Source of the DNA: Rapana venosa
Lineage: Eukaryota > Mollusca > Gastropoda > Neogastropoda > Muricidae
DNA: 64,000 nucleotides
Reading direction: 5' to 3'
Assembly (NCBI GenBank): GCA_028751875.1
Contig: CM054134.1
Span: 40,991,830-41,055,829, forward strand
Part shown: piece by piece, positions 1 through 12,254 of the stretch
Layout: each line of letters opens with the position of its first letter
How positions within the stretch are numbered: the first letter of the stretch is position 1
Translations under genes and position numbers: made by a program
The notes under the pieces: generated by a model
The model's input: only the letters and a program-made list of their open reading frames with translations
What the model was told of the DNA's origin: nothing
Database searches by the model: none

Positions 1-47
1 GAACATACACGCCTGTGTTTTCTATTATATAAGGTAAAAAGGTAAAG

Positions 48-320
48 GTGTCCCATAACCTATAAGGTCGTAGGGGAGCGAGGCGTCAGAGACTTCACTT
101 CTCTAGGGGCCAGCATATTGAGGGCGGCGCCCATGTCCTCTCTCCCTCGCTGCTTTACCTTCCCTGACCCTAAAGAGGGCAGGTACCCATTTACAGCTGG
201 GAGACTGTACTGAATCCAAGACGCGCAAACGGTCACCCATCCAACTGGTAACCACGCTCGTTGCTGCTTAACCTTAGCTGGGGAAAGCGAGTGCTCTGAC
301 CATTGAGCTAGCCCGTCCCC
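48..320 (-). mobile_element. SINE with tRNA-like A box and 5S rRNA-like segment, copy 1
   Basis: Read on the minus strand, the element opens at about 320 with GGGGACGGGCTAGCTCAATG, which holds a tRNA-type A box (TAGCTCAATGG). About 40 bases later, at 273-231, it runs GGTTAAGCAGC...GTGGTTACCAG and then TTGGATGGGTGACCG, closely like the 3' half of 5S rRNA. A unique core of about 180 bp follows, ending at GGTTATGGGACACC. A second copy in the same orientation lies at 41,091-41,383, which shows that it is a dispersed element. Pol III transcription is expected from the promoter boxes; the tRNA/5S chimera is an inference from resemblance. Confidence 0.7.
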
Positions 321-2318
321 AATAAAAAAAAAATTTTAAATATAGCGTGTGGATTATCTTCGTCTGAGACAAGTTTCGAGCAGAACATCCTGTGTTCTCT
401 GTCAAAGGGCAAAGCAAACCCTCTGAAGCCACGGTCTGGCTGCCTGTTGGGCAAAACATTTTCAAACAGCTAGCCACACATGCAAACTTTTCACTGAGTG
501 TGTACAAGTGTACAGTCGCACAGTGACACTACGTGGGATGAGTGAGACAGAGAGCATATTCTGGGTGACCCCTCACGAGTGCTAAGCTGGGGAACGCTCA
601 ATAACAACAACAACAACAACAACACCAAGTTGTATGTATGCTGCTTGAGTATGTGTGTGCGGTGTTCGTGTGTAAACACTGGCAAATTATGAAAACGCAC
701 GCGCGTGCACGTGGTGTGTGTGTGTGTGGTAGGTGGGTAGGTGGGAAGGGTGGGGGGTTGCGTGCGCAATCCCTTGATGAAACTTCAAAAAGTTCAAAAA
801 CCACACCTACCAATTTATTTACGCTATCCCTGTTTATCCTTCAGTCTCTCTGCTGGTTTCTAACCAAAAAAATATTTATCCTTTCTTATTCGTGTGATTA
901 AAAGTTTATGAATGACCAGTCATTGCCCAGAGTTCTTTTCATGCTTCCACATGGTGGTATGTCCTCTGCGTTTCTGTATAATGTGCTGATTCTTGTCAAT
1001 CTTTTGAAATGGCTTTCAACCACCGCCGGTCCATTTTAATGTTTTTTATTCACATACATTGCTAGGCTCTAACAGTTAAGCCTCTTTCTTCACCCGAGGT
1101 GTGTCGTTCCTCACTGAAGAGTTGTGGTTGATGTGGTTGATGTATGTCAGCATGTTTTTCCCCTCTGTGTGTGTATGTGTGTATATAGATGTATAGATAA
1201 AGAGATAGATGTTTGTGTGTATGTGTGTGCGCGCGCGTGCGTGTGTAGTTCTTGTTTTGCCGTTGTTTCTATTATGTTATTGGAATCGGAAACGTCTAAG
1301 GCTTTTGCAATGAAATTATGTACCGGCTATTCTTTGTTATTACTGTTTGATATCAGTAGCTACATGCATGTATTTTGTGTGTATGAGTGGGCGTGTAAAC
1401 AGCACATTTTCCACAGTACTATGAACAGTTCAACTTTTACCGTCATCGGTATTTGCTCTATGCATACAGCAATACAACAACACGTGTACTCCCACCCATT
1501 CACATGTAAGAACCAACCTGAGCTAGACAATAACATCACCACCACCACCATCACCACCAACAACAATAACAATAACACTTCCTAAAACTTTACTCACCTG
1601 GAACACAAAAGGAACCGAAGCCCAAAACCGAGGAACTCTCAGGGTACCACAGGAACAACAGAGCGAAAAAGAACAAGCTCCGACACTTCCCCCAAATCGC
1701 CCCCCACACTTCACTCAAGTTCGCATAAACCGTGTTCGATCTCTCGCCTCCTCAGGTGACTGGCTTCGATCTCTCTCTCTCAATGCCCCCTCTCTCTCTC
1801 TCGCTCTCTTTCTCAAAGTGACCTGTACAAGCCAAGTTCTGTCACTCGTGCCGATAGGACTATCTCACACGCCCCCCCTTTTACTTTTCCTGCTCTCGTC
1901 TGCTCTGTCTGTCTGGCACAGGCTGAGTAAGTCCGACAAGTCTTCCTTTTCTCCCGTAGCCTACCAGCGAAAAGTTAAAAGAGGAAAGAATGGAGAACAG
2001 ACGTGTCGAACAAAAGCTGATGTTCCAGGGAAATTATGTGTCGGGACAGCAATTTCACCTGGGTGTGAAGGCAGTAAAAGACGTGCACCTTTAGCTAAGG
2101 CTCTCTGGGTTGTCGTCTGCTTTTAGAGAGAAGCAGACGACGTCACCGCGCGGTGTGGGGATTTTTTTTTTCTTTTTTCTTTTTTTTCTTTCTTACCTCC
2201 AACGGTGTGTTCGGAGCAGTGCGTGCATGTCTCGGCCTGCTCGCGTGCCGTGCTTTGCCACTACAATACTGTCATGCTGGGCGTAGGGGGGGTGTGGAAT
2301 TCGCCCCTCAGATTTATC
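321..2318. other. gene-free stretch with small microsatellites
   Basis: No supported gene. It contains a (CAA)n run at about 600-626, short TG tracts around 715-730 and 1165-1250, a (CAC/CAA)n patch at 1537-1577, CT-rich sequence at 1771-1815 and a T-rich tract at 2161-2190. An open frame at 1,818-2,126 has no recognisable domain and no clear start. Confidence 0.5.
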
Positions 2319-2497
2319 CAGGAGGGGGGGGGGGGGGGGGGGATGTGAGAGATAGGGGTGCGTAAGGGGAACAGGGTGAGAAGGGGTGGGGAAGTGTGTG
2401 TGTGTGTGTGTGTGTGTGTGACAGGAAGAGAGAGAGGGAGAGAGAGAGAGAGAGAATGAATGAATGAATGAATGAATGAACGAATGAATGAATGAAG
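2319..2497. repeat. compound microsatellite: G run, (TG)n, (GA)n, (GAAT)n
   Basis: A G homopolymer of about 20 bases (2322-2341) is followed by (TG)n at 2394-2420, (GA)n at 2427-2455 and (GAAT)n at 2455-2496. Four motif types lie within 180 bp. Confidence 0.9.
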
Positions 2498-2639
2498 TCT
2501 GCAAGGATAGAGATTCTACGCGAAATATATTCTAAACCATCTTTCCTTGTAAGCACGAAGGCATCAAAACACACGGGAGAGAGAGGGGTGGAGGGGGGGC
2601 AAAACAATAAGGGCAAGCTCAAAAGATATGGACATGCAT

Positions 2640-2840
2640 GACATTCTGCATGTATCTTACTTAACACCCGATGAAGAAAACTGTCACCAACAGTGTCCAC
2701 AGAAGATGTGGACCATGAACTGGATGTGAAGGAATGGACACAAGACTATCATTATGCCAGACCTGCCTGCAGCTGCCCGGTAAACAGGGTCATGGAGACA
2801 AGTCTGCTGCAGACGTCCAGTGCCCTTGATGACCACATGG
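2640..2840. repeat. possible degenerate dispersed repeat
   Basis: The phrase AGTCTGCTGCAGACGTCC followed by a GATGAC motif recurs in near-identical form at about 11,165-11,215, with surrounding similarity. It may be the end of a decayed retroelement. Family and borders are unknown. Confidence 0.35.
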
Positions 2841-2849
2841 GTCAGGGGG

Positions 2850-2850
<1 letters not shown>

Positions 2851-2928
<78 letters not shown>

Positions 2929-2973
2929 TGATGTGGTGGGTGTGTGGTGTTGTGTGTGTGTGTATTGGAATGT

Positions 2974-3052
<79 letters not shown>

Positions 3053-3067
3053 TGTGTGTGTGTGTGT
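2851..3067. repeat. (TG)n microsatellite, two long blocks
   Basis: Near-pure TG dinucleotide blocks at 2851-2922 and 2977-3067, separated by an imperfect GTGG-rich spacer. A (CTC/CTT)n triplet tract follows at 3107-3140. Confidence 0.95.
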
Positions 3068-3506
3068 TGCTCAGGCGAATATTTACGCTGGGAGAAACAG
3101 AATCTTCCTTCTCCTCCTCCTCCTCCTCCTCCTTCTTCTTCGAATGTTCAGACATCAACTATTGCTATATGAGCAAAAAATGCATGGCGCGGTCATTAAA
3201 CGCCTGACATGTCAGGCCCACCGCACCCCAATTTGCCATGGGAGAGAATTGTTATCATTTAACCAATTTAAACTTCTAAAGATCTGATTTAGAACTTTCA
3301 GTTTGAAGATTTTCTTTTTTCATTCCTCTGTCAGAGCTCTAAGGTTTATCAATGGAGAGATTTCTCTGCATATACGATCAAAACTGTTTGCCCACCCATT
3401 AAGGTAGCCTAGGAGATGAAGAAGTTAACAATTCATTTTGCTCCGTGAGAAAAATAGTGTAGGGATTTAACAATGATTCCTCGACTCCCTGCTGTAGAGG
3501 GCAGCA

Positions 3507-4113
3507 GTAGGTAGGCAGGCAGGTAGGCAGGTAGCAGGCAGGTAGGTAGGTAGGCAGGTAGGCAGGTAGGCAGGTAGGCAGGCAGGTAGGCAGGCAGGTA
3601 GGCAGGCAGGCAGGCAGGCAGGTAGGCAGGTAGGCAGGCAGGTAGGCAGGCAGGTAGGTAGGTAGGCAGGCAGGTAGGCAGGCAGGTAGGTAGGTAGGCA
3701 GGCAGGTAGGCAGGCAGGTAGGCAGGCAGGTAGGTAGGTAGGCAGGCAGGCAGGTAGGTAGGCAGGCAGGCAGGCAGGTAGGCAGGTAGGCAGGTAGGCA
3801 GGCAGGCAGGTAGGTAGGCAGGCAGGCAGGTAGGCAGGTAGGCAGGCAGGTAGGCAGGCAGGTAGGTAGGTAGGCAGGCAGGTAGGCAGGCAGGTAGGTA
3901 GGTAGGCAGGCAGGCAGGTAGGCAGGCAGGTAGGTAGGCAGGCAGGTAGGCAGGCAGGTAGGTAGGTAGGCAGGCAGGCAGGTAGGCAGGCAGGCAGGTA
4001 GGCAGGCAGGCAGGCAGGCAGGTAGGCAGGCAGGCAGGCAGGTAGGTAGGCAGGTAGGCAGGTAGGCAGGCAGGTAGGCAGGCAGCCAGGCAGGTAGGCA
4101 AGCAGGCAGGCAG
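3507..4113. repeat. (CAGG/TAGG)n tetranucleotide array, about 600 bp
   Basis: About 150 tandem tetranucleotides alternate irregularly between CAGG and TAGG with almost no other interruption. The plus strand carries a GG doublet every four bases, so stacked two-tetrad G-quadruplexes are conceivable. The long minus-strand open frame of Leu-Pro-Ala-Cys/Thr-Tyr repeats is a by-product of the array. Confidence 0.97.
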
Positions 4114-4221
4114 GCTTACTACCCCTGTAAACTGCCGCAAACGCTGGTCACCTGAGCCGCTAATGGGTCTGATTCGGCCACCCCCTCCTGTACCGCCCTG
4201 CCTGACCCGAGCCTACAGTAG

Positions 4222-4252
4222 TGCTTGCTTGCTTGCTTGCTTGCTTGCTAGC
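4222..4252. repeat. (GCTT)n microsatellite
   Basis: Six tandem GCTT units close to the preceding tetranucleotide array. Confidence 0.85.
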
Positions 4253-4290
4253 TTACTCCTGTGCCAAGGAGACTAGGAGGGTTTGGGGTC

Positions 4291-4862
<572 letters not shown>

Positions 4863-5319
4863 AAGTTTTTCGCGTTGTTCACCCAGCTGATTCAGAAAAT
4901 GATGGCACAGGTGACACAACTGGTACCAGATAGTACCACCACAATTCTATTACCATGGGGCCTGCTGCCTGGGCCCACTGACCAACAGAAGGATGCCAGC
5001 AGAATTATCACAGACATGTCAACTGCCTGCCACTCCATCTCTAACTGCAGTCCAGACTTTTCCGAACAATATTGACGACTGATTCCTCTTCAATAGTTGC
5101 CATTGATTTCAGGTCAATTGTTCTGGAATAGTCCTCATTGATTTCATGTCAGTTGTTCTTCGACATTCGTTGCAGGTCGATGTTTATATGGCAGGTCTAT
5201 ATGAATCGTTTAGATCGATGTCTTTTGGACTGTTCGCCTTAGTGGAGGTAGCAACCTCACTTGCTTCATGTGATTATTTTTTGTATAGAAATGAAGTTTA
5301 CGTATGCACGTATGAATTT

Positions 5320-5360
5320 ACACACACACACACACACGCACGCGCGCGCGCGCGCGCGCA

Positions 5361-5390
<30 letters not shown>
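5320..5390. repeat. (CA)n(CG)n(CA)n tract
   Basis: CA repeats flank a pure CG alternation of about 24 bases (5337-5360). This is the most favourable dinucleotide arrangement for left-handed DNA. Confidence 0.93.
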
Positions 5391-5393
<3 letters not shown>

Positions 5394-5394
5394 G

Positions 5395-5730
5395 GAGGGC
5401 GAGATAGCCAAGTGGTTCGACTGCTGCGCTTATGATCTGATGGCCAGGGTTCGAGACTATCGTCAGATATCCCATGTGCGACGCACATAGAACATCTTGC
5501 GAACATGTTAAAACCCGTTCTGCCTTTCCGGAGAGCAGGCCATTTCGTGCTAGCTGGAACAAATGATAAAATTCAAAAAAGAAAACAAAAACCGCATGCA
5601 CAGTGTGTTGTGTTTAGGCATCATCCCCGAAATCGGAATGTGGCTACCTTTATGGTGGGTTAAAACGGTTGCATACGCAAAATCTCACCATTGGTGAACC
5701 TGGGAGCTCTAGCCGAGAATAATAAAGAAA
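5395..5730 (+). mobile_element. tRNA-headed SINE with conserved tail
   Basis: The head carries an A box (TAGCCAAGTGG) and a B box (GGGTTCGAGAC). The body includes AGAACATCTTGCGAACATGT and GAGAGCAGGCCATTTCGTGC, shared with copies at 22,520 and 35,400. The tail has CTACCTTTATGGTGGG and TCACCATTGGTGAACC, shared with 23,100-23,210. The copy is old but nearly complete and abuts the AC/GATA microsatellite. Confidence 0.8.
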
Positions 5731-5740
5731 AAAGTACGAA

Positions 5741-5741
<1 letters not shown>

Positions 5742-5799
<58 letters not shown>

Positions 5800-5848
5800 T
5801 AGCTAGGTAGGTAGGTAGGCAGGTAGATAGCTAGGTAGGTAGGTAGGC

Positions 5849-5927
<79 letters not shown>

Positions 5928-5943
5928 CAAGTAGGTAGGTAGG

Positions 5944-5998
<55 letters not shown>

Positions 5999-6014
5999 TA
6001 GTAGATAGAATAGG

Positions 6015-6071
<57 letters not shown>
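5742..6071. repeat. (AC)n followed by (GATA)n/(GGTA)n array
   Basis: AC repeats (5742-5791) run into GATA units with GGTA/GGCA variants. Two GATA blocks of more than 60 bp each lie at 5847-5930 and 5945-5998, with a third at 6015-6071. Confidence 0.95.
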
Positions 6072-9000
6072 CAGACCTGTGTGTGAAGCCAAGCTTATAT
6101 CAAATAAGAAATCTACATGTGCTGTATAATTATGCCTGTGTAGTTCTTTCCTTCTCGTGGATAAAATCAGCTGCTATCTTCCCGCTAAACGCATATAATT
6201 ATATACGTAGAGGAAAAATGTACTTACACCTCCATCCCCTGTCATATTCTAACCACCATTCTCACGGGTCAGAATGAACACATACGTCCCAATATGTCTG
6301 TCTATCTAAGCTGCAAGCTCTGCATAAATAAATAAATGTATGAACGTGAGTGTGCGTGCGCGTTCGTGTGTGCGGGGGTTTTCGCATGCTTGCATGGAGG
6401 CTGTCTATGATCAACTGAATGCCCATGATCTCTGTGCTGTTCCTAACTGTAAGCCGTTTATCAAGGATTAAGTTATTTGGAGCACTGTAATGCTGTAGGC
6501 CAAGACTCAGTGTTTCCCGCTTAACGAGCTTAGTTCTGCCTAGTGTCAGTGTAAACAGAGGTGGAGCAGACGGAGAGCGGAACAGCGGGTGGGTTCCAAT
6601 ACTAGTTTCCTTCAAGTTCGTGTCTCGGGTATCATTGGCCAAGCTTAGAATTATGCGTTCAATTGGGATTATGACAAATACTGGCTTCTTTGGAAAACAT
6701 CATTTCAGAAACCAGTCAACTCCTCGTGTGGGTTACACTTATGTTTTATTCAATCAAAACAACATAGCAGCAGAGGACATAATGTATGAGAATAACACGC
6801 CTACGCTTATAATGAGTAGGCCTACTCTAACCAATAGATGAATTAATAGGCTGCAGACAAAGAAGATCATACTTGAATCTCATTTGAAAGTGGTTTTCAT
6901 TAATCTTGTTATGAATGAAAAAAAATCATAAAAGCTATTTCATTTTTTAAAAAACGTCTAAATAAACAATTACAAACACAGTTTTTGCTCTTGTACACAC
7001 TTAAGCAAAATATTTCATAGAAATTAAGAAATATCAAAACATTTTATAGAATGAAGTAATGTCCCTCTATCCAAAATTCGCAGTTACTGAAATGAAATCC
7101 AAATAGTGCTGCTTCCACAAAATATGTGTGAAATTAACAGAATTATACCTTGATTAAAAAAAAAAGTAACTTTAGTTAGATAGTTTATCAACATTTTTTT
7201 TTATAAACCAAACAGCATGTCGTTTTGAGAATGGACAAGAGACTGATAAAACACACATACTGTGCGCTTTGAAGCACAGAAATAAGGCCCTACTTGTTCT
7301 CTCAGGTTTACCACTATCACCCCGCCCCCTTTTCCCCCACTCCCCATTAACCCCTCCTCCCTCCTCCATTCCCAGGTACCCCTATCACTCCAATCTTGTT
7401 CAGCGGTATCATCCATCTCGGATTGTTCTATCAGCTGAGGAGTCTCTTGTTCTTGGGAGTAGCGGCCCCTTTCTACAAATCTCCGTTTCCATAAGCGTTC
7501 AATACCGCAAATTGCTCACGGGGAAAATATATGCATGCTGCAAACTTGATATGTCTCAAAACAGCAAGCGTTCATGCCATGGGAACTGCGATTGAAGGAA
7601 CAGCTACCTCTATTGTTTCTAGTGAAAGATGATATTGACTAGAATGCGGAAGGAGATAGCTGTATAATCAATGTGTTTTCACATGAATAGAGTGCCCTGT
7701 GGAGCAATTGACTATGTCGTTATTCAGTATTTGGTGTTCACCAACCCTGTAACAGGCTGTGCACATACAAAGTATGCACACATACTGACTTCTCTTGTTC
7801 AGTTTGATCTGACTTTTTCTCCAGTTCTGTTTATTTATAAGTTTGATGCTTATTTACAATGGTGGGTTGGGGTGTTTTTTTCGCAATTATCCTTGCACGA
7901 ATTGAAGTCAGTACGATGTCAAGTTAATCTGACAATTACAGCCTGTAGGTGAGGAGGAGGAGGAGGAGGATAGCAACGTGTTAGGGAAAAATGTTATTTT
8001 AAAGGAAAGAAAAAAGCTTGCTGATGTTTGGTACAGTGCTCTTTACCCTCCCTCTCCCCCTGTCCCATTTCTCCCATCTTTTTATCGCATGGTGGCGCTA
8101 CGATCACATCAAAGGGTACAGGAATTTCCGTATACTTTACAACATATCCCCCTCTTCTACTGCTCATTAGCTTAATCTCCATCGCTACAGGAGTGATTTA
8201 GACAATAAAATATACCTATTCCTGTCATGGATATAAATACTGGGTGGAGGGGATGAACGCAAGAAATCTATTCATTCCTTTGTTCTTTCATTCAGTCATC
8301 AACCAAAAATAGAACTGGGCGTGTTTATTACACATCTGAATGCATTCTGGTAGAGCAGTGTCGTGTTTTACACGGGACCCTGACCCGGCCCGCCAGACTA
8401 ATCTCCTGGTATCAGTGATCATCCCCGCTTGCCAAAGCATGAGCACGATCGAGTGGCGGCGTTAAACAGGAATGAAAAACCAATCAGACGGTTCTATTAA
8501 ATAAGGCTAGGACCGTGGTGTCGCTGAGTGGTTGTTGTGTCGTCAACTGGTCAGACTGCCTGGACAGACAGAGATAAGAACTTGTCTACTAACCCCTCCC
8601 AGTTCTGGACACTGGGTGTGGAATGCCGCCTACAGTGTTTGGTGAAGGAAGTGTGTGCCTTCAGCTCACACTGCCTCACTCTCCACCTCCTCCAAATCGC
8701 TAGATAAACGATTCCGAGCTTGACAAGTCCCACAGGCCGTGCGAATCAGGTCAGACTCTATGGATTTTACCGGTTAAGTACGCGAGTAGGCCTACACTTG
8801 TATGTCCCCAGTCTCCAATGAGTGTTTCTTCGATATATGTTCTTTTTTATTGCCGTTCTTCAGGGACGTGTTTGCATCTGTGTTGGTATGAAGACAATGT
8901 GCTAAGCACTATAAAGATAAATTCCTGGTTTCTTATGGACCGGGTTCGCGCAGTAGAGCGTCCTGTATCAGTTTGGGACAAGAGGCCCACTTAAGGACAC

Positions 9001-9311
9001 CACAGGGGACCACCAGCATAGCATGCTTGACAGAGTCCATGCAAGCTTGTTCATGTCTGGAACCGACAAGAGAGGGCCGTTAAAAACAATGATAGTCATG
9101 TGTTGTTTTGCTGAACAGGTTGGGGGAGGGGGGGGGGGGGATCAGTCTTGTTGTATTTACAGCCACAGGTACCAGAGGTATCTGCCGTGCATAATAGCCT
9201 GAGGAGGTGCATGAGCACAGGCATAATTTTATATACCTTTGCTTATGTCTGCGGGTATCCACGAAGCGAGCACGTGTGCACGAATGCATGACTCTCTCAG
9301 GGAGGGGTGGT

Positions 9312-9312
<1 letters not shown>
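6072..9312. other. gene-free spacer
   Basis: No supported gene on either strand. The composition is mixed, with an AT-rich section at 6840-7200 and a small GGA triplet tract at 7950-7970. A patch at 8345-8475 has a repeat-like look, but I could not assign it to a family. Confidence 0.4.
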
Positions 9313-9385
<73 letters not shown>

Positions 9386-9386
9386 G
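9313..9386. repeat. (CT)n microsatellite
   Basis: About 35 CT units with one CC interruption. Confidence 0.95.
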
Positions 9387-9839
9387 ATATAACTACATAT
9401 TTTTTGGCATTCATTAAATTTGATTCTGCTTGAAAAATGAGAGCATACCAAGCAAGTTGTTTTAATTAAAGATTTCTTGCGCTGGAGCAAAACAACTATG
9501 TGGCGGTGGGGTTTGGTTGTGCCATTGTTAGATACAAAAGGCACTAGTTCCAGTGAACTTTGCCCTCTTTTTTCATCATTAGGGGGTTTAAACAATAGGG
9601 TAAAAGCAAACATGTACATCCATTTCATTAAACAGCTTTAGAATAATTACGATTGGCAGTACTCTTCCAGACACCCGCCTGCCATATCCGCTGGTATGGC
9701 ATGGGTGACAAGAGCATACCTAGCATGCACCTTACCACCTGGAGGAGGTTGACTCTGCTAGGTTCAACTTTCCCATGACACCTTCAACTTTACCTTCCTT
9801 CCTTCCTTCACCTTCCTTCCTTCCTTCCTATCCTGAAGT

Positions 9840-10200
9840 CTGGCTGACCGTTTGTGGCACCACGGAAGATGTTGCAACCAGCTTCCTCCACTCCTCGCGG
9901 TTCTCAGCTTTCTGTACTATGGATGCCAGTCCAATCTCTGATGTCGTCTTCCCATCGTTTTCTCTGTCTGCCTCTTCGTCTCAGTCCTTGTACTGTTCCC
10001 TGTAGGACGTGCCTGTACCACTTTATTTTGTCTTTTTTTTTTTTTTTACTTAAGTCAGGAGGTTTTTAATTGGTCCGATAGCATTTTCAATTCTGGTTTT
10101 CAGTTCTTCATTAGTAATGTGACCTCTGTGTGAGATACCCAGAAGTTTGCAGAAGCATCTCCTCTCCGCTGCCTGCATCCTGAGTTTGGAGCTGATGGCG
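9840..10200 (-). pseudogene. degenerate non-LTR retrotransposon, C-terminal reverse-transcriptase ORF fragment
   Basis: The minus strand first encodes RCFCKLLGISHRGHITNEEL (within 10,165-10,060), then a lysine-rich low-complexity join, then a segment with LQGTVQG, RRRGRQRKRWEDDIRDW and, after a frameshift, EEWRKLVATSSVVP. This order (RCF-KLLGI, HITNEE, W-H-V, RKRWEDNIREW, W-LV) is typical of the region behind the RT domain in many invertebrate LINEs. A stop and a frameshift make it a relic. Its 5' side is cut off by the minisatellite at 10,219. A second relic of the same region lies at 63,700-63,975. Confidence 0.75.
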
Positions 10201-10218
10201 ATGGCGCAAACCCTCACC

Positions 10219-10746
10219 CATGACACAATGCCTGACACATGCCTGACACATTGCCTGACACATTGCCTGACAAATGCCTGACACACTGCCTGACAATGCC
10301 TGACACATTGTCTGATACATTGCTTGACAAATTCCTGACACATTGCCTGACACATTGCCTGACAAATTCCTAACACAATGCCTGACAAATTCCTGACACA
10401 ATGCATGAAACACTACCTGACAAATGCCTGACACATTGCCTGACACATGCCTGACAAATGCCTGACACATTGCCTGACAAATGCCTGACACAATGCCTGA
10501 CACAATGCCTGACAAATGCCTGACACATTGCCTGACACATGCCTGACACATTGCCTGACAAATGCCTGACACACTGCCTGACAAATGCCTGACAAAATGA
10601 CAAATTCCTGGTAAAATGACAAATACCACAACATAATGCCTGACAAATTCCTGACACAATGCCTGGCAAATGCCTGACAAAATGACAAATGCCTGACAAA
10701 ATGACAAATGCCTGACAAAATGACAAATGCCACGACATAATGCCCC
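10219..10746. repeat. minisatellite with unit near TGCCTGACACA
   Basis: About 45 tandem units of 11-12 bp built on TGCCTGACA plus A, CA or AA. The variants NNATTCC and AAATGAC cluster toward the right end. All frames stay open for long stretches because the unit lacks stops, but the peptides are purely repetitive and not credible proteins. Confidence 0.93.
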
Positions 10747-11463
10747 AACGACTCCTCAAGAAGTTCAGGGGGGGAAATCAGTCAAGTTCAGGTGACAAAG
10801 TGAAATCTGTGTTCTAGATGGCTGGACATATGTAAACAACGTTTCCTCGCTAAAGGATGACCTAAACCTGTGACAGCACAGCAAGGAAAGAACAGCCAGC
10901 CTGTGGCCGGCCTGTTTCAGTCCCACCCTTGTGGAAAAACAGTCCCACTTTTTGCTCTGCGAACAGTGAGCCACCATGACCACTCACACAGTTGATGTGT
11001 CATAAATCTTTGACACATCATGCCTTCAAAGTAGCAAGCTTGATGGAATTGTAGACAAAATCTCTCAATGTCCAATCTGTTTCTAGAGCATTGCCACAGT
11101 TCATCCAGGCTGTGTTGTTTTTCTAGATCTCACTCAACACAGTTCAGAATGAAGAACTATTCCTGGCAAAGTCTGCTGCAGATGTCCGGTGTCCCCAATG
11201 ACCTTCGGTCAGGTAACTGAGACAGTGAGGAAATAGGAATGAAATAAACCCAGTTTTAAATCAAATCCCTGATACCGGAAACAGCCAACAATGAAGCCAT
11301 TTTGTTCTTTCTTTTCTCCAAACTAGAGTACATAGGACGTATTATAGCGTCATAAGTCCATAAATGCCGTTTCATCTGGTTTAAAGAGTCACTGTTTCTT
11401 AACAGAAATTCGGTAGAACATTCCACTGGTTTGTCGAGAGTGGAATGAGAGATTTACCATACT

Positions 11464-11466
<3 letters not shown>
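10747..11466. other. gene-free spacer with probable decayed repeat
   Basis: No supported gene. The stretch at 11,160-11,215 matches the phrase seen at 2,790-2,835, so part of this interval is probably an old transposon remnant. Confidence 0.4.
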
Positions 11467-11519
<53 letters not shown>

Positions 11520-11610
11520 TTCTCTCTCTCTAATAAAGAATTATCTCTTTACCTTTTTTCTCTCTAAATTAAGCAAAATCTCTCTCTCCTCTCTCTCTCT
11601 AATTAAGTAA
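11467..11610. repeat. (CT)n patches
   Basis: Pure CT at 11,467-11,505, then CTTT-interrupted CT tracts to 11,531, and a further patch at 11,578-11,601. Confidence 0.9.
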
Positions 11611-11867
11611 TGATTACCATTCCCCATCTCACTCGGTCTCAGCGTTACACAGTCACCCCTCAAACAAAGCACCCAAGCCACGCAGGGTGGTCACATTCAG
11701 CCGCTGCTAATGGAGCGGTTGTTAACAGCCGGCGTTATGCAAGGCCCGGGAGAAAAAGAGCATAATACCCTGTGAAAATAATGTAATGCCACATAGAGGT
11801 AGCAGAAGGCCTTATGACAATACCCAGGTGTTTGACTAAAGGCTCAGGCCGGCTTTTGTATCGGATG

Positions 11868-12012
11868 TTTTGTGTGTGTGTGTGTGTGTGTGGGGGGGGG
11901 GGTGTTGTTGTTGTGGAGTGTTTTGTGTGTGTGTGGAGTGTTTGCGTGTGTGTGTGGGGGGGGGGGGGGGGGGTAGAGGTTGTTGTTGTGGAGTGTGTGT
12001 GTGTGTGTGTGT
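11868..12012. repeat. (TG)n and G-homopolymer compound tract
   Basis: TG blocks alternate with two G runs (about 11,891-11,902 and 11,957-11,973) and GTTGTTGTGGAGTG repeats. Confidence 0.9.
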
Positions 12013-12254
12013 CTGCCGATGGGTGCGTCGGTTTTTGCAAGCCTGTGTGTAAACATGGATGGACATCTCTGTTGTTTAAACATCTTTAGCTGTATATATA
12101 AATTATGTAAGTATCCAGAATAATGGTTTGCTGACAATATAATAATGATTTGTGTGCTATTTTTTTTGTATGATACATGGTGACTTTGTCTTTCTTATTT
12201 TTAAAACAAATGCTTGTGATCCTCACGAACCTCTCTTGTTTGTTTGTTTTTTAG

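Noticed and set aside
231..273. 5S rRNA gene
   Set aside because: Only the 3' half resembles 5S rRNA and it sits inside a dispersed SINE.
1818..2126. 102-codon open frame
   Set aside because: No ATG start at its beginning, no domain, and low-complexity flanks.
10050..10759. Open frames rich in CQAF-VRQCVRHLSG repeats
   Set aside because: They translate the 11-12-bp minisatellite; only the non-repeat end (ERRCFCKLLGI and on) is meaningful, as a LINE relic.
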